A model generated the notes under the pieces. The model was not told where the DNA came from and did no database searches. It was given only the letters and a program-made list of their open reading frames with translations. The position numbers and the translations under genes were made by a program. From Nonomuraea gerenzanensis (GTDB lineage: Bacteria; Actinomycetota; Actinomycetes; Streptosporangiales; Streptosporangiaceae), in contig NZ_CP084058.1 in the NCBI RefSeq assembly GCF_020215645.1, positions 8,494,001 to 8,558,000 on the forward strand: DNA of 64,000 nt, read 5' to 3'. Every line of letters begins with the position of its first letter. Position 1 is the stretch's first letter. Shown here piece by piece: positions 32,045 through 40,396 of the stretch.

Positions 32045-33664
32045 TCAGTGCTCCGAGGCCTTCTCCGCCCCCACACCCGTGAGCGAGCGGACCTCCATCT
32101 CGGCCCACTTGCTGGCGTTGTACTCCTTGCTGAGCACCGTGCCGAGCCAGCCGCACAGGAAGCCGAGCGGGATCGAGACGATGCCCGGGTTGCTCAGCGG
32201 GAAGATCACGAAGTCGGCCGTCTTGAACAGCGCCGTCTCGCCGCCGGAGACGACCGGCGAGAAGATCACCAGCACGAGGGCGGAGACCAGGCCGCCGTAG
32301 ATGGCCGACACCGCGCCTGTCGTGTTGAACCTCTTCCAGAACAGGCTGTACAGGATCGCGGGCAGGTTGCCGGAGGCGGCCACGGCGAAGGCCAGGGCCA
32401 CCAGGAACGCCACGTTCTGTCCCTGGGCCAGGATGCCGAGGCCGATCGCGACGGCGCCGATGACCAGGGCGGAGATGCGGGCCACCACGACCTCCTGGCG
32501 CTCGCTGGCCTGGCCGCGCTTGAAGACGTGCGCGTACAGGTCGTGCGAGAAGCTGGAGGAGGAGGCCAGGGTCAGGCCCGCGACCACGGCCAGGATCGTG
32601 GCGAAGGCCACCGCGCCGATGAGCGCCAGCAGGATCGTGCCGCCGACCGGGCCGAAGATGTCCGCGCCGATCTGCTGGGCCAGCAGCGGCGCGGCGGTGT
32701 TGCCGGCCTTGTCACCCGCGACGATCGCCTCCTTGCCGACCAGGGCCGCCGCGCCGAAGCCGAGGACCAGGGTCAGCAGGTAGAAGGCGCCGATGATGCC
32801 GATGCCCCACAGGACCGACTTGCGGGCGTCCTTGGCGGTGGGGACGGTGTAGAAGCGGATGAGGATGTGCGGCAGGCCCGCCGTCCCCAGCACCAGCGCC
32901 AGGCCGAGGCTGATCAGGTCGATCTTGCCGGCCAGGCCCTGCGCCTCGGTGCCGTACTTCAGGCCGGGGCTGAGGAAGCTCTCAGGGTTGGCCTTGGGGC
33001 CGCTGACCTGGGCGGCCTGGCCGAGCAGCCCCGACAGGTTGAAGCCGAACTTGGCCAGCACCAGCAGCGTCACCAGCGCGGCGCCGCCCATCAGCAGCAC
33101 GGCCTTGACGATCTGCACCCAGGTGGTGCCCTTCATACCGCCGAACACCACGTAGATGATCATCAGCGCGCCCACGCCGACGATCGTCCACGCCTTGCCC
33201 GCGTCGCTGGTGATGCCGAGCAGCAGGCCGACCAGCGCGCCCGCGCCGACCATCTGGGCCAGCAGGTAGAAGATGCTGACGACGATCGTGGACACGCCCG
33301 CCGCCGTACGGACCGGGCGCGGGCTCATCCTGAACGCCAGCACGTCGGCCATCGTGAACTTGCCGGAGTTCCGCATCAGCTCGGCCACCAGCAGCAGCGC
33401 CACCAGCCAGGCGACGAGGAAGCCGATCGAGTAGAGGAATCCGTCATATCCGGACAGCGCGATGATGCCCGCGATGCCGAGGAAGGAGGCGGCCGACATG
33501 TAGTCGCCGCCGATCGCCAGGCCGTTCTGCACGCCGCTGAACGACCTGCCGCCCGCGTAGTAGTCGGCGGCCGTCTTGGTCTGCCGGCTCGCCCAGAAGG
33601 TGATCGCCAGGGTGGCGGCCACGAAGGCGAGGAAGAGGATCATCCCCAGGGTCGTCGAGCTCAC
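32045..33664 (-). CDS. Cation/acetate-type sodium:solute symporter
   Basis: The 539-residue polytopic protein is a sodium:solute symporter of the acetate (ActP/MctP) branch: SRQTKTAADYYAGGRSF, GGDYMSAASFLGIAG and GLPHILIRFYTV are family landmarks. It likely imports acetate or another short-chain monocarboxylate. GTG 33664 overlaps the DUF485 stop as GTGA, making a coupled pair as in yjcH-actP. Confidence 0.92.
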   Translation of the reverse strand: MSSTTLGMILFLAFVAATLAITFWASRQTKTAADYYAGGRSFSGVQNGLAIGGDYMSAASFLGIAGIIALSGYDGFLYSIGFLVAWLVALLLVAELMRNSGKFTMADVLAFRMSPRPVRTAAGVSTIVVSIFYLLAQMVGAGALVGLLLGITSDAGKAWTIVGVGALMIIYVVFGGMKGTTWVQIVKAVLLMGGAALVTLLVLAKFGFNLSGLLGQAAQVSGPKANPESFLSPGLKYGTEAQGLAGKIDLISLGLALVLGTAGLPHILIRFYTVPTAKDARKSVLWGIGIIGAFYLLTLVLGFGAAALVGKEAIVAGDKAGNTAAPLLAQQIGADIFGPVGGTILLALIGAVAFATILAVVAGLTLASSSSFSHDLYAHVFKRGQASERQEVVVARISALVIGAVAIGLGILAQGQNVAFLVALAFAVAASGNLPAILYSLFWKRFNTTGAVSAIYGGLVSALVLVIFSPVVSGGETALFKTADFVIFPLSNPGIVSIPLGFLCGWLGTVLSKEYNASKWAEMEVRSLTGVGAEKASEH

Positions 33665-33990
33665 TGAGTCTTCTCCTCCACCTCGTGGCGCAGCTTGTCG
33701 GCGATCGGGTCGAGCTTGCGCTCGGCGTGCCTGGCGTACGTCCACGCGATGAGGAAGGTGGACACGAACTGCAGCAGGCCGAGGACCAGGCCGACGTTGA
33801 TCTCGCCGAGCAGCTTGATCCCCATGAAGCCGCGCGCCCATCCTGACAGCACCACATACAGCAGGTACCACGCGAGGAACGCCACGGTCATGGGGAACGT
33901 CCAGCGGCGGAAGGCCCTTTTCAGCTCCTGGAACTCACTGCTCTCCTGCACTTGTTCATAGACCGACGCGTCATGTTCTCTAGTCGTCAC
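33661..33990 (-). CDS. DUF485 small membrane protein
   Basis: The 109-residue protein has two TM helices (about residues 35-55 and 70-92) and a charged N terminus, as DUF485 proteins that accompany acetate-type symporters. GTG 33990 is preceded by GGAGG 5 bp upstream; the longer frame to 34035 lacks such a site. It is translationally coupled to the symporter. Confidence 0.88.
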   Translation of the reverse strand: MTTREHDASVYEQVQESSEFQELKRAFRRWTFPMTVAFLAWYLLYVVLSGWARGFMGIKLLGEINVGLVLGLLQFVSTFLIAWTYARHAERKLDPIADKLRHEVEEKTQ

Positions 33991-34100
33991 GAGACCTCCA
34001 CTGTGATGCGGATCACGCCCAACGTAAGAGCGCAACCTACCCGTCGTGGAGATCCGTAGGTGGGTTGTTCGGTGAGGCGGTGCCGTCCGGCGCTTAGTTG

Positions 34101-34160
34101 GGGATGGCCTGCGGTGAAAGGTCCTTCTAGTGCGATGAGCGGTCGGCCATCCCTTTCACC
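34101..34160. terminator. Possible terminator/attenuator with two competing stems after ABC operon 2
   Basis: GGGATGGCC (34101-34109) can pair with GGCCATCCC (34145-34153), and GGTGAAAGG (34113-34121) with CCTTTCACC (34152-34160). The stems share bases and are mutually exclusive. The second includes the permease stop region. Confidence 0.4.
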
Positions 34161-34980
34161 CCTTTACGGCCCCCGCCGTGAGTCCCTCCACGATGTAGCG
34201 GCGGATCGCGGCGAACAGGACGAGCGTCGGCACCACCGAGACGACCGTGGCCGCCGCCATCGAGCCCCAGTCGATGTCGTACTGGGTGATGAAGGAGTTC
34301 ATCGCCACCGGGATGGTCTTGGCGTCCTCGCTGTCGATGAACGTGATCGCCAGGAACAGCTCGTTCCAGCACTGCACGAAGGCGAAGATGAAGGTGGCCG
34401 CGATCCCCGGCAGCATCACCGGGATCACCACCCTGACCATGGCCGCCAGCCGCGAGGCCCCGTCCACCTGCGCCGCCTCCTCCAGCGCCACCGGCACCCG
34501 CTCGTAGAAGCCGCGCATGATGATCGTCGAGAACGGCACCAGCATCGCCACGTACACCAGCATCAGCCCCGCCAGCCGGTTGAGCAGGTCGAGGTCGGAC
34601 ATCAGCAGGTAGAGCGGGCCGAGCGCGATGAACAGCGGGATCATCTGGGTGACCAGGAAGGCCAGCATCAGCGCGCCCCTGCCGGGGAAGGCGAAGCGGG
34701 CCAGCGTGTAGCCGCCCAGCACGCCGATCACCGTGACGGCCGCGGCGGCGACGAGGGAGACGAGCAGCGAGTTCAGCAGGTAGGTGCCGAAGTCGGCGAA
34801 GGCGAACAACTCGGCGTAGTGCTCGAAGGTGAGGTTCGCCGGCCAGTAGCGCAGCGGCACCGAGAAGATCTCGGGCTTGGGCTTGAGCGAGGTGACGACG
34901 ATCCAGTACAGCGGGAACAGGGTGATCAGCAGCCAGGCGGCCAGCACGACGGCCTTGGCCGCGCTCGCCAGGCGCCTCAT
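34156..34980 (-). CDS. Sugar ABC transporter permease (MalG-type), system 2
   Basis: The 274-residue permease has six TM helices and the EAA loop EEAAQVDGASRLAAMVRVVIP. ATG 34980 overlaps the upstream permease stop (ATGA). It is the last gene of the binding-protein/permease/permease operon; no ATPase or glycosidase accompanies it. Confidence 0.92.
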   Translation of the reverse strand: MRRLASAAKAVVLAAWLLITLFPLYWIVVTSLKPKPEIFSVPLRYWPANLTFEHYAELFAFADFGTYLLNSLLVSLVAAAAVTVIGVLGGYTLARFAFPGRGALMLAFLVTQMIPLFIALGPLYLLMSDLDLLNRLAGLMLVYVAMLVPFSTIIMRGFYERVPVALEEAAQVDGASRLAAMVRVVIPVMLPGIAATFIFAFVQCWNELFLAITFIDSEDAKTIPVAMNSFITQYDIDWGSMAAATVVSVVPTLVLFAAIRRYIVEGLTAGAVKG

Positions 34981-35861
34981 CGGGCCTTCTCGAATCGGGT
35001 GGCGTTCAGGTAGAAGATGCTGAAGGCCAGCAGCAGGGCCAGCACGAGCAGGCCGACCGCGCCCGCCCGGCCGTAGTCGCCGCCGATGACCTGCTGGATG
35101 AGGAACGTGGTGACGATGTCGGTGCTGCCGGCCGGGCCGCCGCCGGTCATCGCGTAGATGAGGTCGGGGAAGTTCAGGATCCAGATGATCCGCAGCAGCA
35201 CGATCAGGGCCAGCGTGGGCCGGATGTGCGGCAGCGTGACGTGCCAGAACCGGCGCAGCCGGGAGGCCCCGTCCACGGCCGCCGCCTCGTACAGCTCGCC
35301 GGGCACCGACTGCAGCGCGGCCATGATCATGATGGCGAAGAACGTGACGCCGTACCAGATGTTGGCCACGATGACGGAGGTCATCGCCCAGCCCGGCGAG
35401 GCCAGGAAGCCGATGCGCTCCTCGATCAGGCCCGCCTTCAGCAGCAGGTCGTTGACCACGCCGAACTGCCCGTTGAACATCCACCGCCACAGCAGCCCGA
35501 TCAGGAACCCCGACATGGCCCACGGGAAGAACACCCACGCCTGGTAGAGCCCCCGCCCGCGGAAGTGTCTACGCAGCAGCAACGCCAGGCCGAAGCCGAG
35601 GAGGAACTGGAAGAACAGCGAGACGGCCACCCACGTGCCGGTGTTGCGCAGCGCCGTCCAGAAGCGGTCCTCGGCCAGCACGGCGCGGAAGTTCTCCAGG
35701 CCGACGAACGGGGTGGCGGTGATGTCGAACAGGTTGTAGCGCTGAAAGGCGATCACCGCGCCGCGCACCATCGGGTAGTACGTGAACAACACGACGAACA
35801 CCACGCCAGGCAGCAGGCACAGCGCGATGAAACGGGCCCTGCGGACGGTGAACGTCCTCAT
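34977..35861 (-). CDS. Sugar ABC transporter permease (MalF-type), system 2
   Basis: The 294-residue permease has six TM helices and the EAA loop ELYEAAAVDGASRLRRFWHV. ATG 35861 overlaps the binding-protein stop (ATGA). The longer open frame upstream is a shadow of the binding-protein gene. Confidence 0.92.
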   Translation of the reverse strand: MRTFTVRRARFIALCLLPGVVFVVLFTYYPMVRGAVIAFQRYNLFDITATPFVGLENFRAVLAEDRFWTALRNTGTWVAVSLFFQFLLGFGLALLLRRHFRGRGLYQAWVFFPWAMSGFLIGLLWRWMFNGQFGVVNDLLLKAGLIEERIGFLASPGWAMTSVIVANIWYGVTFFAIMIMAALQSVPGELYEAAAVDGASRLRRFWHVTLPHIRPTLALIVLLRIIWILNFPDLIYAMTGGGPAGSTDIVTTFLIQQVIGGDYGRAGAVGLLVLALLLAFSIFYLNATRFEKAR

Positions 35862-37120
35862 GAGACCTTCTTGGCCTGGTCCACCCAGAAGGCGTCCCAC
35901 GCCTTGAGCACCTCGGCGGTGCCCTTCTTGCCGGTGATCAGGGACTGGACGTCGCGGTCGGAGTCCACCAGGAACTGGCTCCAGCCCGGGTAGTCCACCG
36001 GCCTGATCGTGATCACCTGCTTCGGGTCCTGCTGGGCCTGGAGGTACGCCTTCCACGCGCCCTGAGAGAACTGCGGGTCGTTCTGCGCCTCCTTGGAGAT
36101 CGGGATGAGCGAGTTGCCCTTGGCGAAGGCGATGCTCTGCTCGGCTTCCGACAGGAACTGCACCAGCTTGACCGCCTCGGCGGGGTGCTCGCTGAAGGAG
36201 GTCACACCCCAGCCGGCGTAGCCGACGGGCTGGTAGGCGTACCCGGTGGGGCCCTTGGGGATGGGGGCGGTGGACCAGGCGGTCACGCCGCTCTCCTCGA
36301 CCGTCTTGATCACCTCGGGGTCCTGGATGAGCATGCCGGTGACGCCCGAGGTGAAGCCCTGGACCATCTCGGGGTAGCCCCAGGACACCGAGTCGGGCGG
36401 CGACGCCTCCTTGAAGATCTTGACGAAGAGGTCGAGGGCCTGCGCCGCCTCGGGGGTGGAGAAGATCGTGCGCTTGTCCTTCAGATAGAAGGATTTCTCC
36501 GGATTCAGCTGGTCGCCGTTGTAGGCGCTGATCATCATCACCGCGTAGTCGGCGCCGCCCTTGCCGCCTCTGAAGGAGTAGCCGTACCGGTCGCCGGTGG
36601 TCATCCGCTTGCCGGCCTCGTACAGCTCCTGCCAGGTGGCCGGGGGCGCGGTCATGCCGAAGTCCGTACGGTAGAACAGCGTGCGCTGGTAGAACCCGTA
36701 CGGGATCAAGTACGCCTTGCCCCCGACCTCCACCGCCTTCTTCTGGGCCAGCTCGGTCAGGGCCGGCCAGCCGGCCCACTCCGTGGTGGGCAGCTCGGCC
36801 AGCCAGCCGTTGTTGGAGAAGGACTTGGCCGTGTGGTCGCGCACCTCCAGCACGTCCAGGCCCTTCTTCGTCTGCAGGATCTGGGTGATCTTCTGGTCGG
36901 CGCTGTCGAGCGGCGGGGAGATGAGCTCGACGGTGACGCCCGGGTTGGCCCGCTCGAAGTCGGCGAGGAGGGACTTGATGAGTTTCGTACGTTCGGGGCC
37001 GGTCAGGCTCTCGATCATCCGCAGCCGGATCTCGCCCGGCTGACCGGAGGAGCCCGAGCCGCAGCCCGTGAGCAACAGCGTGACGACGGTGGCCGTGGCC
37101 ACCAGGACGGGGTTTCTCAT
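35858..37120 (-). CDS. Sugar ABC transporter substrate-binding lipoprotein, system 2
   Basis: The 420-residue protein has a lipoprotein signal (TLLLTGC, Cys20) and a solute-binding fold of the cluster B type (LLADFERANPGVTVELIS; YLIPYGFYQRTLFYRTD). It delivers a sugar to the two permeases downstream. ATG 37120 has GGGAGG 8 bp upstream and a palindromic operator 22 bp upstream. The ligand is unknown. Confidence 0.93.
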   Translation of the reverse strand: MRNPVLVATATVVTLLLTGCGSGSSGQPGEIRLRMIESLTGPERTKLIKSLLADFERANPGVTVELISPPLDSADQKITQILQTKKGLDVLEVRDHTAKSFSNNGWLAELPTTEWAGWPALTELAQKKAVEVGGKAYLIPYGFYQRTLFYRTDFGMTAPPATWQELYEAGKRMTTGDRYGYSFRGGKGGADYAVMMISAYNGDQLNPEKSFYLKDKRTIFSTPEAAQALDLFVKIFKEASPPDSVSWGYPEMVQGFTSGVTGMLIQDPEVIKTVEESGVTAWSTAPIPKGPTGYAYQPVGYAGWGVTSFSEHPAEAVKLVQFLSEAEQSIAFAKGNSLIPISKEAQNDPQFSQGAWKAYLQAQQDPKQVITIRPVDYPGWSQFLVDSDRDVQSLITGKKGTAEVLKAWDAFWVDQAKKVS

Positions 37121-37141
37121 GACGAGCCTCCCGCGAGGTCA

Positions 37142-37153
37142 GACAGCGCTGTC
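37142..37153. promoter_or_regulatory. Palindromic LacI-type operator of ABC operon 2
   Basis: GACAGCGCTGTC is a perfect 12-bp palindrome between the PLP-enzyme stop and the binding-protein start. On the minus strand TAACGT, a possible -10 box, lies just upstream, so the site would cover the transcription start. A near-identical palindrome is at 37907. Confidence 0.7.
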
Positions 37154-37160
37154 AATCACG

Positions 37161-38318
37161 TTAGGCGGACATTCCCTCCAGGGCCAGACCGAGATCCTTG
37201 ATCAGGATCTCCGCGGGCTCCAGGCCGACCGAGAGCCGCACGAGGCCCACGGGGATGCCCATGGTGGCCCGCACGCTCTCCTCGGTGGACAGCGCGGGCG
37301 CGTTCACCAGGCTCTCGAACCCACCCCACGACACCCCGATGCGGAAATGTCGCAACCTGGCGAGGAACGCCCCGACCTCCGGCCGCGACTCCGTGTCCAG
37401 CTCCAGGCTGAACAGGCTGGAGAAGCCGGACATCTGCCGCACCGCGATCGCATGCCCCGGATGCGACGGCAACCCCGGATGGTTCACCGACCGCACGGCG
37501 GGATGGTCGCGCAGGAAAGCCGCCACCGCCAGCCCGCGCTCCTGGTGCGCCGCCATCCGCACCGGCAGTGTGCGCAACCCCTTGATCACCTTGGCGGCGT
37601 CGTGCGGCGACATGGCGGCCCCGTAGAGCTGGTACTCGGTCAGCGCCAGCGGCCTGATCAGCCGGGCCGGCCCCACCACCACCCCGCCGACCAGGTCGCT
37701 GTGCCCGCCGATGTACTTCGACAGCGAGTGCACGACCAGGTCCACGCCCATGGTCAGCGGCTTTTGGAACAGCGGCGTGGACCAGGTGTTGTCCATCACC
37801 GTCACCAGCCCGCGCTCCCGCGCCCACCCCGTCACCTCGGCGATGTCCACCACCGCGTAGGCCATGTAGGAGGGGGACTCGAAGTAGAGTAGGCGGGTGC
37901 TCGCCGTGATAGCGCTGTCACCTTCCCCGAGGTCCCTGACATGCGTGTGCGTGACCCCGAACTTCTCCAGGTATCTCAGGAACTGGGTGGTCGGCCCGTA
38001 GACGGCGCCGAGCACCAGCACGTGGTCACCCGCCGACACCAGCGAGGAGATGGTCGCCGAGATCGCGCCCATGCCCGACGCGAAACACTTCGCCCGCTCT
38101 CCCCGCTCCAGCGCGGCAAGCTTACGCTGGGCGAGATCGACCGTCGGGTTGGTCCCCCGCCAGTAGACGTAGCGCTCGTCCTCGTTCCTGACGGCCTCGC
38201 CGAGCTCCTCCGCCGTCGCGAACGTGAACACCGAGTTCTCGAACACCGGTGGGTTGACCGCTCCCAGCGTCCAAGGCTCGTCCTCACCCAACCGGCCACA
38301 GATCCAGTCATCATCCAT
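37161..38318 (-). CDS. Trans-sulfuration-type PLP-dependent enzyme (Cys/Met metabolism family)
   Basis: The 385-residue protein belongs to the cystathionine gamma-synthase/lyase and methionine gamma-lyase family: YWRGTNPTVDLAQRKLAALE, SGMGAISATISSL, MDNTWSTPLFQKPL and the PLP lysine K201 in SLSKYIGGHSD. The tyrosine position usual in YGRxxNPT is YWRGTNPT here. Which sulfur amino acid it uses is open. It sits between the ABC operon 2 promoter and a LacI gene and starts 11 bp from the divergent LacI start. An operator-like palindrome lies within its coding sequence. Confidence 0.88.
   Translation of the reverse strand: MDDDWICGRLGEDEPWTLGAVNPPVFENSVFTFATAEELGEAVRNEDERYVYWRGTNPTVDLAQRKLAALERGERAKCFASGMGAISATISSLVSAGDHVLVLGAVYGPTTQFLRYLEKFGVTHTHVRDLGEGDSAITASTRLLYFESPSYMAYAVVDIAEVTGWARERGLVTVMDNTWSTPLFQKPLTMGVDLVVHSLSKYIGGHSDLVGGVVVGPARLIRPLALTEYQLYGAAMSPHDAAKVIKGLRTLPVRMAAHQERGLAVAAFLRDHPAVRSVNHPGLPSHPGHAIAVRQMSGFSSLFSLELDTESRPEVGAFLARLRHFRIGVSWGGFESLVNAPALSTEESVRATMGIPVGLVRLSVGLEPAEILIKDLGLALEGMSA
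37907..37920. promoter_or_regulatory. Intragenic operator-like palindrome in the PLP-enzyme gene
   Basis: TGATAGCGCTGTCA matches TGAYAGCGCTRTCA and is palindromic except at one symmetric pair. It encodes Asp-Ser-Ala-Ile-Thr in the gene. It is about 765 bp from the copy at 37142, a distance suited to DNA looping by a tetrameric LacI protein. Confidence 0.5.
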
Positions 38319-38329
38319 GGGGGCACACT

Positions 38330-39322
38330 ATGACAGCACGCAAGCCGACCATGGCGGACGTCGCCCGGCAGGCGGGTGTGAGCCTCAAGACCGTCTCCCG
38401 GGTGGTCAACCAGGAGCCCCACGTCAGGGCGTCACTGCAGCAGCGGGTGCAGGCCGCGATCAGCGCGCTGGGCTACCGCCGCAACGAGGCCGCCGCCCGG
38501 CTGGCCAGGGGCGCGACCATGCTGACGCTCGGGCTGGTGATGGAGAACATCTCCAACGAGTTCTACGCGCGCCTGGCCGCCGCCGTCGAGGCCGCCGCGG
38601 CCGGTCACGAGGCGCTGGTGGTGTTCGGCTCGTACGAGGAGAGCGCCGACAAGGAGCGCATGCTCATCGAGTCCATGTACGCCAGGGGCGTCGACTCCCT
38701 CATCGTCGTGCCCTCGGCGGCCGACCACTCCTGGCTGGCCGAGCACGCCAGCCTCACCACGGTGTTCGTGGACCGGGTGCCGCTGGGCCTCGACGGGGCC
38801 GACGTGGTGCTGCTCGACGACGTGTGGGGCGGCCGCGTCGCGACCGAGCACCTGCTCGCCCGCGGCCACCGCCGGATCGCGCTGATCTCCGACGACGACG
38901 GCATCAGCTCGGTGCACGACCGTGCGACCGGCTACCGCGCCGCCCTGGCCGACGCGGGCGTGCCAGCCGACGAGGAGCTGGTCGTGCGCGCGGTGTACGA
39001 CCCCGGCCGGGTGTCGGGCGAGGTCGCCAGGCTGCTCGACCTGCCGTCGCCGCCCACGGCGTTCTTCGCCACGAACAACCGGGCCGCCATCGGCATCCTC
39101 CAGGCGCTGCGCGAGCGGCCCGAGCGGCCGGCGTACGTGGGGTTCGACGACTTCGCGCTGGCGGACGTGTTCAACCCGGGGGTGACGGTGGTCCGCTACG
39201 ACACCGCCCGCCTGGCCCGCGCCGCCGTGGACCTCCTGCTGAACCCGTCCCCGGCCGCGCGCCGCATCAAGGTGCCGGTGGAGCTGGTGCCGCGCGGCTC
39301 CGGCGAGCTGCCTCTCCCCTGA
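38330..39322 (+). CDS. LacI-family transcriptional regulator
   Basis: The 330-residue protein has the LacI helix-turn-helix (MADVARQAGVSLKTVSRVVN, residues 8-27) and an effector domain (LGLVMENISNEFYARL; YVGFDDFALADVF). ATG 38330 follows a GGGGG run. It is divergent from the PLP-enzyme gene with only 11 bp between starts, and probably controls ABC operon 2 through the TGAYAGCGCTRTCA palindromes. A half site TGACAGC overlaps its own start codon. Confidence 0.92.
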   Translation: MTARKPTMADVARQAGVSLKTVSRVVNQEPHVRASLQQRVQAAISALGYRRNEAAARLARGATMLTLGLVMENISNEFYARLAAAVEAAAAGHEALVVFGSYEESADKERMLIESMYARGVDSLIVVPSAADHSWLAEHASLTTVFVDRVPLGLDGADVVLLDDVWGGRVATEHLLARGHRRIALISDDDGISSVHDRATGYRAALADAGVPADEELVVRAVYDPGRVSGEVARLLDLPSPPTAFFATNNRAAIGILQALRERPERPAYVGFDDFALADVFNPGVTVVRYDTARLARAAVDLLLNPSPAARRIKVPVELVPRGSGELPLP

Positions 39323-39392
39323 ACCCCCAAAACGTGGTCACGTCTCCCCATGCCCCCGGCTGACCGTCCACCGGGCTGGGTACGGGTGGGCC

Positions 39393-40127
39393 ATGCCCGA
39401 GGACGCGGAGGATCCGACCGAGGCCATCGACCCGGACGTCTACCTCGACGTGCCCGTGGTGCTGGTGGACGAGATCAGCCTGGACGTGCGTGACCTGCGG
39501 GCCAAGGTGTCGCTGCAGGCCGAGGTGCTCGATCTGCTCAAGCTGAGCGTGGGCGCGGACGTGTTCCTCGGGTCCGTCAACCTCACGATCAAGGGCGTGG
39601 AGGCGCAGGCGCTGCTGAAGGTGCGGCTGGACAACGTGGCGCGGATCATCGACCGGGTGCTGCAGACCATCGACGACAACCCGCAGATCCTGGAGAACCT
39701 GACGCGGAACCTCGGCACGGCCGTGCGCGAGATCGGCAGCGGCGCGGGGTACGCGGTGCGCGACGTGGGGGCCGGAGCCGGGGACGCCGTGCGCGACGTG
39801 GGCGCGGGCGCCGGCACGGCGGTCCGCGACGTGGGCGCCGGAGCCGGTGAGGCCGTCCGCGACGTCGGCGCCGGAGCAGGCGGTGCCGTGCGGGACGTCG
39901 GCGCGGGCGCCGGTGAGGCCGTTCATGAGGTCGGTGCCGGAACCGGTGAGGTCGTGCGGGACGTCGGGGCCACGGCCGGTGACGCGGTCCAGGACACCAC
40001 GGGCACCGTGCGCGACGTCGGCCCGGGCCCCGTGCCGGAGAGCGGCGAGGCCCAGGAACAGCGCCGGCCGCAGCACCAGCGACGGCACCACCACTACCGC
40101 TTCCAGCGCCGCCACGACCACAAGTGA
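39393..40127 (+). CDS. Hendecad-repeat protein of unknown function
   Basis: The 244-residue protein has a conserved-looking N-terminal domain (VVLVDEISLDVRDLRAKVSLQAEV, LKLSVGADVFLG; about residues 15-95), then about seven 11-residue repeats of the type GAGxAVRDVGA (residues ~118-205) and a His/Arg-rich C terminus. Eleven-residue periodicity suits a long amphipathic helix, as in lipid-surface or coiled proteins. No signal peptide or catalytic motif is visible. The stop overlaps the next gene as GTGA, so the two are co-expressed. ATG 39393 is preceded by GGGTGGG. Confidence 0.8.
   Translation: MPEDAEDPTEAIDPDVYLDVPVVLVDEISLDVRDLRAKVSLQAEVLDLLKLSVGADVFLGSVNLTIKGVEAQALLKVRLDNVARIIDRVLQTIDDNPQILENLTRNLGTAVREIGSGAGYAVRDVGAGAGDAVRDVGAGAGTAVRDVGAGAGEAVRDVGAGAGGAVRDVGAGAGEAVHEVGAGTGEVVRDVGATAGDAVQDTTGTVRDVGPGPVPESGEAQEQRRPQHQRRHHHYRFQRRHDHK
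39730..40010 (+). repeat. 33-bp tandem repeats encoding GAGxAVRDVGA units
   Basis: About seven in-frame 33-bp units encode 11-residue repeats; the fourth position of each varies (Asp, Thr, Glu, Gly) while GAG-AVRDVG stays. Later units are more diverged. Confidence 0.85.
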
Positions 40128-40396
40128 GCCCCACCATGCCGAAGCCAGAGCACCCCCGCACCCCGGACGTCGAGATCAGCGCCTCCGCCACGGCCAGGGA
40201 GCTCCGCTTCCACGACCGTCCGCGGGTGTCGGTGCACGCGCAGGCGGAGCCCGCCGGCGAGTGCGCCTGGGGCAGCGACCGTACGAACCTGCCCGGCCAG
40301 GTGGAGCCGCACGTCACCTACCGCGACATCCGGATCGACTTCCGCGTGGCGGCCGAGCTCACCACCCCCGCACCCTCGGAAGAGGAATCCGGCTAG
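40124..40396 (+). CDS. Small protein of unknown function, partner of the hendecad-repeat protein
   Basis: A 90-residue protein with no recognised domain. It reads as a single beta-rich domain (VEISASATARELRFHDRP, VTYRDIRIDFRVAAEL) with an acidic tail. GTG 40124 overlaps the upstream stop as GTGA; ATG 40136 is the alternative start. Its TAG stop (40394-40396) is formed by the CTAG target of the adjacent insertion sequence, so the coding region is intact despite the insertion. Confidence 0.7.
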   Translation: MSPTMPKPEHPRTPDVEISASATARELRFHDRPRVSVHAQAEPAGECAWGSDRTNLPGQVEPHVTYRDIRIDFRVAAELTTPAPSEEESG

